Below are positions 1 to 9,971 of a stretch of 64,000 nucleotides of DNA, in pieces (position 1 is the first letter of the stretch; every line of letters begins with the position of its first letter). The notes beneath the pieces were generated by a model. It worked only from the letters and a program-made list of their open reading frames with translations, searched no databases and was not told where the DNA came from. Source of the stretch: Neoarius graeffei (Eukaryota > Chordata > Actinopteri > Siluriformes > Ariidae); NCBI RefSeq assembly GCF_027579695.1, contig NC_083571.1, positions 36,061,443 through 36,125,442 of the forward strand, written 5' to 3'. The translations under genes were made by a program, and so were the position numbers.

Positions 1-22
1 TCATCATCATCATCATCATCAT
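1..22. repeat. (TCA)n microsatellite
   Basis: Seven trinucleotide units open the window. The array probably continues beyond the window edge. Confidence 0.9.
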
Positions 23-72
23 ATTTAATTGCTTTTATTCTTTTTTTATTTTACACTTAAAGCTGTGCTGTG

Positions 73-1541
73 TTTCAGATTTTTCAAGTGTAGGTCATGA
101 AAAGAATTTTCCCGACACCCAATTATTTTTGTTTAGTGGACCGAAATCTACTCAATTCGAATCACAGACTTCTAATTTTATTAGATTATTTTTAATAGAA
201 CAATTTATGAATTTAGAGCCATGTGGCCCTAAATTCTCCGATATTTTTTCCTGCTTCACCATGACGCAATACAAGATACTATGTCATGAATCACGTGGCG
301 GGCTTTCCCTGTTCACGCATGGCATTGTGGGATACAAATTTGAAACAGGAGACAACTACATAGAACTCGACGCCAACGGCGTCGATGGGGATGCCTCCGC
401 CCGGTAGACTACACACCTTATTAAGTTGTGATTTGGGGATGGACATTTGACCTCACAGTAATCTTGACTTGGTGAAATTACTTGTATCAGCCTTGGAGCC
501 ATTGTGTTCACAAGGTTTTCGGACAGACATTTGACCTCACAGTGACCTTGACCTTAGACCTTTTGATCTCAAAATCTAATCAGTTTATCTTTGTCCCCAA
601 ATGCACAAATGGTGAAAGTTTGGTGAAATTCCTTTGATTTGCCTTGGAGCTATTGTGTTCACAAGGTTCTCGGACAGACATTTGACCCCACAGTGACCTT
701 GACCTTTTGATCTTAAAATCTAATCAGTTGATGTTTGTCCCAAAGTGCACAAATGGTGAAAGTTTGGTGAAATTCCTTTCATTAGCCTTTGAGATATCAC
801 GTTCACAAAGTTTCGGGACGGACACACGGACGGACGCACGGACAGACAGACAACCTGAAAACATAATGCCTCCTGCACCTTACGGTGGCGGAGGCATAAA
901 AATGGAGGGCGTGAGTGTGTGAATGAAACATGAAAGATCGACTACGGTGACAGAATTTAATATTTAAACTCATTTTTTTTTTATTAATTTTTTAAATCTT
1001 CTTCTTTTGGATGCCAAAAGCTGGCATGCACAGTGTTGCATTACTGCCATCTACAGGTTTACCTTGACTGTGCACTGACAGTTACGTCATTCTGTCACTA
1101 AACGAACAGCTGATCACACCGAGGTGCTCGCTGACCGCCGATATTTATTAGTTTGGTCCTGCGTTTCCTTTCCTTCGCAACATAACATCTTTTCTTCTCA
1201 CTTTCCATTATTGTAGTCGGTCTTTCACGGTTCATTCGCACACTCACGTCCTCTGTTTTTCTCTCCTGTTTCAAATTTGTATCCCGCAATGCCTTGCGTG
1301 AACGGGGAAAGCCCATCATGTGATGCATGGCATAGTATCTTGAATTGGGTCATGGTGAAGCAGGAAAAAATAGTGGAGAATTTAGGGCCACGTGGCTCTA
1401 AATTCATTAATTGTTCTATTTTTAAAAAACTAATAAAATTAGAAGCCTGTGATTCGAATTCAGTAGCTTTCGGTCCACGAAACAAAAATAATTGGGTGTC
1501 GGGGAAAATTATTTTTATGACCTAAACGTGAAAAATCTGAA
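73..1541. mobile_element. Foldback DNA element with ~280-bp inverted arms
   Basis: The left arm (about 73-348) reappears inverted at about 1264-1541. Both arms read from their outer ends encode a similar open frame (129-407 plus, 1225-1485 minus), sharing words such as IFSCFTMTQ and GYKFETG. I do not recognise a transposase, so the shared frame may only reflect arm homology. The centre (about 900-1262) is unrelated, and the left half is interrupted by a second element at 388-897. A non-autonomous DNA transposon is the best reading; the superfamily is undetermined. Confidence 0.7.
388..897. mobile_element. Nested element with GGAGGCAT terminal hairpin and internal direct repeats
   Basis: It starts with GATGCCTCCGCC and ends with GGCGGAGGCAT, the same sequence inverted. 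The last 33 bases (865-897) form a hairpin on their own. Inside are two to three diverged direct copies of a segment containing ACATTTGACCTCACAGTGAC and AAATGGTGAAAGTTTGGTGA. It lies inside the larger foldback element. I recognise no coding capacity. Confidence 0.65.
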
Positions 1542-1552
1542 AGGCAGTCTAC

Positions 1553-1618
<66 letters not shown>

Positions 1619-1621
<3 letters not shown>

Positions 1622-2227
1622 TGATTCCACGCTTATGGGTACTGAAATGGGGACATGAACTTATTTTTAAAAATTCACCTAAAACCATTTCTTTTTTTTT
1701 ACCATCAGGTCACAAAACATGTAATCTTTAATGAATGATATGTTAAAAGATAACTTTAATTTTCTGAGATGTAATAAAAACATATTTATACGCCAAAGTC
1801 AGAACGTAACAGAAGTGTTGTGGACATATATATTCTCAATTTTAACAATGTAGAATTACTTTCTGAAACATAGGAAGGTGATGTTTTAGCAAATATAATT
1901 AATAAACATGTGTAGTAGAATAAACATACACATTCTTTCAATAAGATTAACATGGTATATAGCTAGATTGTAATTAATTTCTAACAGACGCGAGATGGAC
2001 AGTCGTAACAGAAGTAATGTAACAGACATCATTTTGGAACTCATAAGCTTGACTTTGGCATATAAATATGTTTTTATTACATCTCAGAAAATTAAAGTCA
2101 TCTTTTAACATATCATTCATTAAAGATTACATGTTTTATGACCTGATGGTAAAAAAAGAAATGGTTTTAGGTGAATTTTTAAAAATAAGTTCATGTCCCC
2201 ATTTCAGTACCCATAAGCGTGGAATCA

Positions 2228-2230
<3 letters not shown>
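1619..2230. mobile_element. MITE with ~182-bp TIRs inserted in a TA microsatellite
   Basis: The arms 1619-1801 and 2050-2230 are nearly perfect inverted copies, beginning GAGTGATTCCACGC and ending with its complement. The element is flanked by (TA)n on both sides (about 1557-1618 and 2231-2283), as expected if it inserted within one TA array using a TA target. The 250-bp centre has no open frame of note. Confidence 0.8.
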
Positions 2231-2283
<53 letters not shown>

Positions 2284-2286
<3 letters not shown>

Positions 2287-2540
2287 GTGTGTGTGTGTGT
2301 GTGTGGAAAGTACCTTCCTTTGACAGGATTTTAGGCCTGTGTTTGATCCTCAGCAGCGTCTATATCAACACACGCGCACACACACACACACACACACGAC
2401 CTGAGGCTGAGCATTTAGCTGGGTGATGCTAGCCATGTTGTTTATGTTCCACACTGACAGATGTGTTTGTTTTTACACATCACGCCTCAGGTTTGACACG
2501 ACTTGTACCTGTCAGAGCAAATGTAACGTTCAAGACACAT

Positions 2541-2577
<37 letters not shown>

Positions 2578-2797
2578 TACACACACGCACATTTTTTGCC
2601 CCACCTGGCTCGCAATGCATTTGGAATGCAGTGACGACATCATAAATGGACGCCACCAATGAAAGAGCGTGGAAACAGTTTTGTCGAGGAAATGTTTTTG
2701 AATGAGCAAAAAGTGAGTGAGTGTCAAATCCCAGACACACATGCACACTGTTGCTCATCCAAAGACAAAATCTTTGGGTTTCCCAGGCAGGGAATTT

Positions 2798-2870
<73 letters not shown>

Positions 2871-2990
2871 ATTTTCTCTCTCTGTGAGCCTGTACATGTG
2901 TGTCTCTGAGTGTCAATGGTCGTATTAATAAAATGTTTAAATTTCAGAAGCAGATCTGTGAGGTTTCCTTCTCAGAGAAAGTGTTGCCTG

Positions 2991-3054
<64 letters not shown>
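2284..3054. repeat. Cluster of GT/CA/CT microsatellites
   Basis: Simple repeats at about 2286-2306 (GT), 2374-2397 (CA), 2541-2590 (CT then CA), 2804-2868 (GT) and 2995-3052 (GT) are separated by non-repetitive DNA. Short frames encoding CVCV or HTHT strings here are repeat translations, not genes. Confidence 0.9.
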
Positions 3055-3290
3055 CAGAGCCGGCCCGTGGCATAGGCAATATAGGCAGATGCTAAGGTCG
3101 CTGCGTCCATCCAGGGGCGCAGAAACGGGGGGAGAAAAATTATGACTTCCACTATTCTGAAAACGAGTCAGCATTATAATGTCGTAGCCTAATTTAATTG
3201 TACAGCAAAGCATGTAGTCAGGGTGCGATTTGTCAAAAAAGCGGGGTGGGGTGTGGTGGTGGTTGTTAATCATGAAACAATAAGCGCTCA

Positions 3291-3642
3291 AGGGCGGCAC
3301 GGTGGTGTAGTGGTTAGCGCTGTCGCCTCACAGCAAGAAGGTCCTGGGTTCGAGCCCTGGGGCTGGCGAGGGCCTTTCTGTGCGGAGTTTGCATGTTCTC
3401 TGCCCGGGTGCTCCGGTTTCCCCCACAGTCCAAAGACATGCAGGTTAGGTTAACTGGTGACTCTAAATTGACCGTAGGTGTGAATGTGAGTGTGAATGGT
3501 TGTCTGTGTCTATGTGTCAGCCCTGTGATGACCTGGCGACTTGTCCAGGGTGTACCCCGCCTTTCGCCCGTAGTCAGCTGGGATAGGCTCCAGCTTGCCT
3601 GTGACCCTGTAGAAGGATAAAGCGGCTACAGATAATGAGATG
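3291..3642 (+). mobile_element. tRNA-derived SINE (DANA/mermaid type), 12-bp TSD
   Basis: The head GGCGGCACGGTGGTGTAGTG carries a Pol III A-box-like stretch, and GGGTTCGAGCCC is the B box. The body includes CAGTCCAAAGACATGCAGGT and the tail is GATAATGAGATG. It is flanked by a perfect 12-bp duplication AATAAGCGCTCA at 3279-3290 and 3643-3654. It sits inside the hAT remnant, so it is younger. Confidence 0.9.
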
Positions 3643-4450
3643 AATAAGCGCTCATCTGCGGCTATTCTCTGTTTTGGCCATGTAATAGCCTAAGTGTTGT
3701 TGGCTAAAGAGTGTTTTTGCATAATGTAGATAACTGACATAGATCTGTTGCTTGTTTTGAATATGGCTGCACTTGGAGCAGTCTGTCGGTGTCGTTGAGC
3801 AGTCTGGGCTGAAGTAAAGGTCTTTTATGCACCGGACACGTTTCGCAGCGAGATATTCCAATGGTGCCTGGCACGTTTTTTTTTTAAAATAAAACAAAGT
3901 TGCTTTGTTGATCTGTGTTCTCATTAAAATGACAGTTTAGCAGCTCATTCAAGCAACCATGTTGCGAAGAGCTTCCTGGAGGAAAATATAATAAACGCGT
4001 TGAAAACAAGAAACAATCTCAGTGCGTCAAGACTGCAGGGAAACCAAACAAGCACTCAGATGTGTTCTCTTTACCAGCACCGGCGATTGCCTAGAGCGCA
4101 AAGTGTGCCCAGGGGCGCCAAGGGCGACCAAAACCCCACCAAAAAGGAGGGCTGGAGTTATTGAATGGAGATGTTACCAAGTGCATCAGTGGTGTACAGT
4201 GTTTTCAACCACTGTGCTGCCGAACTCTAGTACCGCGGAACACTAGTGTGCCGTGAGAGATCACCAAGTGTACCATGGAAAATTATAGAATGACTGTATA
4301 TTGTAAATATTGACAACAGCGTTTTAGTTTCAGTCAACATTTTCTATTGGTGATGTGCCTTGAGATTTTTTCATTGAAAAAAGTGCGCCCTGGCTCATGA
4401 AAGGTTGAAAACCTTTTTTACAACCCCTCTGATGTGGCTGGGGATGTAGA

Positions 4451-4680
4451 AATACGCCCTCCTTACCTCTGCTGTTACACTACCTGTGACAGTAGCTTCT
4501 GCTGAAAGAAGCTTTTCAAAATTAAAACTGCTGAAGACATACTTAAGGTCAACAATGAGTCAAGAACGTCTGAATGGGCTTGCTCTGATGAGCATCAACC
4601 AAGAGATCTCAAGAGAAATATCATTTGATGATATTATCAAGGAATTTGCCATTAGGGAGACCAGACGAGTCCCATTGTAA
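4451..4680 (+). pseudogene. hAT transposase C-terminal dimerisation domain fragment
   Basis: An open frame from about 4451 to the stop at 4678-4680 encodes a typical hAT C-terminal region: VTVASAERSFSKLKLLKT followed by MSQERLNGLALMSI. This domain mediates transposase dimerisation in hAT elements and in host ZMYM1-like proteins. The catalytic core upstream is missing, so this is a dead fragment. Assigning the ZMYM1-like branch is from memory of the family. Confidence 0.75.
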
Positions 4681-4848
4681 TGTTACTTCAATAACAAAGT
4701 ACCCATAACAGCACTTGTGTTTGAAAATACAGCCCATTGATGTCGTAACAGGGTGCTTAAGTTTGCACAATTTAGAATTGTAGAATTTTTTATTCATTTA
4801 ATTTGTTAATTCTTCAGAGATGACTTAACTTTTAATAGCAAAAAAGAA

Positions 4849-5372
4849 ACTAGGGTTAGGGTTAGGTAAAGACGAAGGCTTCGTATACTTCCGTACGTCA
4901 GTGAACAATCCTGGTGGAAGCAGGTAAACGTCATTCTCTAAGCCTGCTAACCTCAATTTTTGCAAATACCTCTCCCTCTGCTCGCCCTGTAAATGCCCTA
5001 CGTCGCTGGATAGTGAACGTGTTTTCTGCATCTCGCTCCTTTTTCTTTTATGTTTTTTCCATGGTATTTCCCACACGCCTGACTGCAGGTCAGGAAGATC
5101 ACCCGCGCTGCAGCGCTGCAAAGCCAGAAAAAGATAGCCTGGTAACGTGTACGGATCACGTACACCAGCATCATTGATTTTCTGGTGATATCGCTTCTTA
5201 CTCGCGTCATCTAGGCCGGATAAAATACTCGACAATGAGACTTCGTCATGATCAACAGTGTATCGCTACCGGTAGTCGCCATATTTGTGACCGTCAAAAT
5301 GGCGCCGGCTACTTGTTGACATGGCAACGGTCACGTGGGTCGAAAACCTCTACACACAGCTTCACTGTCGTA
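4849..5372 (-). pseudogene. Fragment of a SWIM/YqaJ-type transposon gene (copy 1)
   Basis: On the minus strand the frame 4825-5235 encodes a charged alpha-helical N-terminal region with SGLDDASKKRYHQKI, then ERYLQKLRLAGLENDVYLLP. I recall this style of sequence from the N-termini of fish proteins with a SWIM zinc finger and YqaJ nuclease domain, but neither domain is present here. The block is about 90 percent identical by eye to 28987-29463. The left edge abuts three TTAGGG-like units. The frame carries breaks, so it is treated as a pseudogene. Confidence 0.45.
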
Positions 5373-5822
5373 TTTTACGTACGGATGATTTATAGGATAC
5401 GAAATCAGAGCGATAACATGCAACCAGGATGTAACCATAGCAACCGTCACTGAATGTTAGTGTACCGATTCGCACATGTGGGGGCGGGACGAGGAAGTCA
5501 GCTGAAGCGAAAGCACTATCCGCAGTCTTCCGTATGTCCATGAGCTCACGGATGTTCACGATTAGCTAGTGTCACTATGATGGACAGGGGAGACAAAGTA
5601 TGCCCCGCCCACCCAGAGAGCACAGCTAACGTTGTATCTCTAGGTTCCTTAAGGTGAGATGGTCAGGGGTGCACATACTTTTGGCCATAGAGTGTAATAT
5701 TACACAGGGTAAAATGGTATCGCTCCTGGACGCTGCTGGTACAGAACTTTATCTGATATTGCGAAAGACAGGGATTTTCTTCAGGCTGAAATTTCTGTCT
5801 CAGTGAGGACACGTCAGGACTC

Positions 5823-5823
<1 letters not shown>
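5373..5823. other. No recognisable gene
   Basis: The sequence here is non-repetitive with scattered short frames. The end (5640-5700) reads GGTGCACATACTTTTGGCCA, resembling a Tc1-type terminus, but no partner was found. Confidence 0.5.
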
Positions 5824-5895
<72 letters not shown>

Positions 5896-5932
5896 TCTCT
5901 CTCTCTCTCTCTGTCTCTCTGTCTGTCTTTCT

Positions 5933-5987
<55 letters not shown>

Positions 5988-6010
5988 TCTCTCTCTCTGT
6001 CTGTCTTTCT

Positions 6011-6051
<41 letters not shown>

Positions 6052-6074
6052 TCTCTCTCTCTGTCTGTCTTTCT

Positions 6075-6129
<55 letters not shown>

Positions 6130-6154
6130 TCTCTCTCTCTCTGTCTGTCTTTCT

Positions 6155-6215
<61 letters not shown>

Positions 6216-6238
6216 TCTCTCTCTCTGTCTGTCTTTCT

Positions 6239-6307
<69 letters not shown>

Positions 6308-6330
6308 TCTCTCTCTCTGTCTGTCTTTCT

Positions 6331-6401
<71 letters not shown>

Positions 6402-7227
6402 TCTCTCTCTCTGTCTCTCTCTCCATCTTTCGTTCTCTCACACACACTCTCTGTCTTTCTCTCTCTCACACACACACACATGCGCACTCTCTCTCACACT
6501 CTCTTACTCTCTCTCACTCTCTCACACTCACTCTCTCACACTCTCACTCTCTCTCACACTCACTCTCTCTCACACTCTCTCACACACTCTCTCCCTCTCT
6601 TTCCCTCTCTCACACACTCTCTCCCTCTCTTTCCCTCTCTCACACACTCTCTCCCTCTCTTTCCCTCTCTCACACTCTCTCACTCTCTCTCACACACTCT
6701 CTCCCTCTCTTTCCCTCTCTCACACTCTCTCTCCCTCTCTCACACACTCTCTCCCTCTCTTTCCCTCTCTCACACTCTCTCTCTCCCTCTCTCACACTCT
6801 CTCCCTCTCTCACACTCTGCCTCACTCTCTCACGCTCTCTCTCACACTCTCTCTCTCTCTCTCCCTCATGGTGGTGTAGTGGTTAGCACGGTCGCCTCAC
6901 AGCAAGAGGGTTCTGGGTTCGAGCCCCGTGGCTGGCGAGGGCCTTTCTGTGCGGAGTTTGCATGTTCTCCCCGTGTCTGTGTGGGTTTCCTCCGGGTGCT
7001 CCGGTTTCCCCCACAGTCCAAAGACATGCAGTTAGGTTAACGTGGGGCGGCCTTGGGCTGAGATGCCCTTGAGCAAGGTACCGAACCCCTGACTGCTCCC
7101 CGGGCGCTCTGGTATAGCTGCCCACTGCTCTGGGTGTGTGTGTATGTTCACTGCTTCAGATGGGTTAAATGCAGAGGATGAATTTCACTGTGCTTGAAGT
7201 GTGCATGTGACAAATAAAGGTTTCTTC

Positions 7228-7274
<47 letters not shown>

Positions 7275-7335
7275 TCACTCTCATTTTCACACTCTCTCAC
7301 ACACTCTCTCTCTCACTCCCTCTCTCTCACTCTCC

Positions 7336-7366
<31 letters not shown>

Positions 7367-7515
7367 TCTCTCTCTCTTTCTCACACTCTCTCACACTTTC
7401 TCTCCCTCTCACTCTCTCACACACTGTCACTCTCAAACACACACACACACACACACACACACTCATTCTCACACTCTCTCACACTTTCTCTCCCTCTCAC
7501 TCTCTCACACACTGT

Positions 7516-7578
<63 letters not shown>

Positions 7579-7634
7579 ATTCTCACACTCTCTCACACTC
7601 TCTATCTCACTCTCTCACACACTGTCACTCTCAA

Positions 7635-7680
<46 letters not shown>

Positions 7681-7736
7681 ATTCTCACACTCTCTCACAC
7701 TCTCTATCTCACTCTCTCACACACTGTCACTCTCAA

Positions 7737-7790
<54 letters not shown>

Positions 7791-7825
7791 ATTCTCACAC
7801 TCTCTCACACTTTCTCTCCCTCTCA

Positions 7826-7878
<53 letters not shown>

Positions 7879-7934
7879 ATTCTCACACTCTCTCACACTC
7901 TCTATCTCACTCTCTCACACACTGTCACTCTCAA

Positions 7935-8000
<66 letters not shown>

Positions 8001-8056
8001 ATTCTCACACTCTCTCACACTCTCTATCTCACTCTCTCACACACTGTCACTCTCAA

Positions 8057-8114
<58 letters not shown>

Positions 8115-8164
8115 ATTCTCACACTCTCTCACACTTTCTCTCCCTCTCCCTCTCTCACACACTG

Positions 8165-8238
<74 letters not shown>

Positions 8239-8295
8239 ATTCTCACACTCTCTCACACTCTCTATCTCACTCTCTCACACACTGTCACTCTCAAA

Positions 8296-8355
<60 letters not shown>

Positions 8356-8503
8356 CTCCCTCTCTCACACACTTTCTCACACACTCTGTCACTCTCTCTC
8401 ACACACACACTCCCTCTCTCTCACTCTCTCACACTCTCTCTCATACACTGTCACTCTCACACACACACACACACACACACACTGTCTCTCACTCCCTCTC
8501 TCT

Positions 8504-8544
<41 letters not shown>
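5824..8544. repeat. 2.7-kb CA/CT compound satellite block
   Basis: Alternating (CA)n and (CT)n runs form higher-order units. At 5824-6440 each unit is (CA)n followed by GACTCTCTCTCTCTGTCTGT. At 7440-8350 each unit is (CA)n followed by a CT-rich spacer containing CTCTATCTCACTCTCTCACA and CACTGTCACTCTCAAACG. A SINE at 6868-7226 divides the block. The 358- and 505-codon open frames are Ser/Leu/His/Thr translations of the repeat and not genes. Confidence 0.95.
6868..7226 (+). mobile_element. SINE with alternative 3' body
   Basis: It has the same tRNA-like head (TGGTGTAGTGGTTAGC, GGGTTCGAGCCC) as the other SINEs. After ACATGCAGTTAGGTTAACG it switches to a different tail containing GAGATGCCCTTGAGCAAGGT and TGACAAATAAAGG. 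The same alternative tail occurs inverted at 56591-56849 and 57487-57738. It lies inside the CA/CT satellite, whose CT runs abut both ends. Confidence 0.8.
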
Positions 8545-8811
8545 ATCTCTAATTGCTTTACACTTGCCTTATACTTGTATATTTTAGCGTGTGTGTGTGT
8601 GTGTGTGTGTGTGATCTGTAATGATTGGAAGACAGAGGAAGAAAGAAAAATCACAGTTATGCAATCAGACCCTTATCTCCACTTGGTGTTTATCATCTAC
8701 ACACAGGTCACTCTGTAGGTTTACACTTACTGACGGTAGCCCATCTGCTACGCTGCCAAAAGTATTGGCACCCCCTCTTCCCTACCTTGACCAGGAATAA
8801 ATCAAAGGAAA

Positions 8812-9525
8812 GGTGAGAAGGAAAAAAAACACCAAAACAGAGAAAAGGTTGGAAAGGAAAAAGAGAAAATGGATTAAAAAGTGTGAGGGAAGAAAAAAGA
8901 AGGCAATAAAATTAATAGAGAGAGGAGTGAGAGAGTTGAATGAAAGAAATGAAGAAAAGGAGAAAGGAGAGAAACTGATCAAACAAGAGATGAGAATAGA
9001 ACAAAGGAGTAAATATGAAAAGAAGAGAGATGAGAGGATAAAGGAAGAGAAGAGAAAAGGCAAAAATTAAAGAAGAGACAAAAGATGGAATGAAGGGATG
9101 AGAGCAGAAAAGACAAAAGAGAAAACTAGAAAACAAAGAAGGGAGGAAGAAACAAAATAATCAGTTAAGAGATTAAGCAAAAGGGAAAAATGCATCATTT
9201 AAAAGGACAGAAAAGAGGGGAGGTGGGAGGGTGAAAAACAAAATATGAAATGACAAAGAAGAGAGAGAAGAGCCAAAAGAGAAGTGAAAGAATAATAAAT
9301 GAAAAGAGGGGAAAGTGAACATACAAGATAAAAGAAAAGGAAAGATGGAAAGAAACAAAGAGATGAAAAAGAGACAAGAAAAAAGATAAATTGGAGAGAA
9401 AAGGAGAAAAAGAATAGAAGGCAACTAATTAAAAGAGAGGATAAGAGAGAAAAAGATGAGAAAAAAGATGAAGAGAAAAAGTGATAGAAAGGAAAAGGAG
9501 AGGAGAGAGAACATTAATGACTAAT
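8812..9525. repeat. ~700-bp near-homopurine tract
   Basis: The plus strand is almost all A and G, with motifs such as GAAAAGGAGAAAGGAGAG and very few pyrimidines. Such tracts can form triplex or other non-B DNA. A second shorter tract lies at 9790-9960. Lys/Arg/Glu-rich (plus) and Phe/Leu/Ser-rich (minus) frames are composition artefacts. Confidence 0.85.
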
Positions 9526-9971
9526 GGATTGTCTCTCATTAATAATTTGGACGTGTGAGGGGGACAAGCGTGACATATCGAGCGTGTCCTCCACAACACT
9601 TACAAATGAGCCACACAATGAGTGGGCGGTCCCTCAGGATCAAACTGTCAATCAAAACTGACCAGAAGGTGGGACTTGATCCATCTGTGCCGCGAGGTTA
9701 CGATGATGTTTACGGCTCTTTAAACGCTGCGGAGTGTGGGATTAAAGAATGCGCACTAGTGTTTGTAAAAAGTGGGAGGTACAAGAAAACATGAAATAAC
9801 ACGAGAAATAAGAAAGAGAGAGAAGAGACAAAAGAGGAGAAAAGAAAAGGAGAGAAAAGGAAAAAAGAAAATGAGAAAAGAATAGACAAGAAGATACAAA
9901 GAGACAACAGAAAACAAAAAAGAAGAGAAGAGAAGATAAAAATTGGGAAGAAAAAAGTAAAGTGTCTCAAG
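9526..9971. other. Non-repetitive spacer, no gene seen
   Basis: About 250 bp of balanced, non-repetitive sequence (9526-9780) separates the two homopurine tracts. I recognise no coding sequence in it. Confidence 0.5.

Larger units (their letters stand above)
3055..4840 (+). mobile_element. hAT-type transposon remnant (ZMYM1-like), right end unclear
   Basis: The left end CAGAGCCGGCCCGTGG directly follows a GT microsatellite and resembles hAT termini, which begin with CAG. The element carries a SINE at 3291-3642 and ends in a hAT C-terminal coding fragment (4451-4680). I could not find a matching right terminus before the unrelated fragment at 4849, so the end given is approximate. The body is internally deleted. 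Confidence 0.55.

Noticed and set aside
3291-3642. tRNA gene from A-box and B-box motifs
   Set aside because: The motifs belong to SINE heads present about ten times in the window; there is no cloverleaf 3' half.
4849-4870. Interstitial telomere repeat (TTAGGG units)
   Set aside because: Only about three units, at the border of a transposon fragment; too short to claim a telomere fusion or healing event.
5803-8718. Frames of 358 and 505 codons rich in Ser, Leu, His and Thr
   Set aside because: They translate CA/CT simple repeats and continue into unrelated flanks.
8813-9070. Lys/Arg/Glu-rich protein frame
   Set aside because: Product of a near-homopurine tract; the minus strand gives an equally long Phe/Ser/Leu frame.
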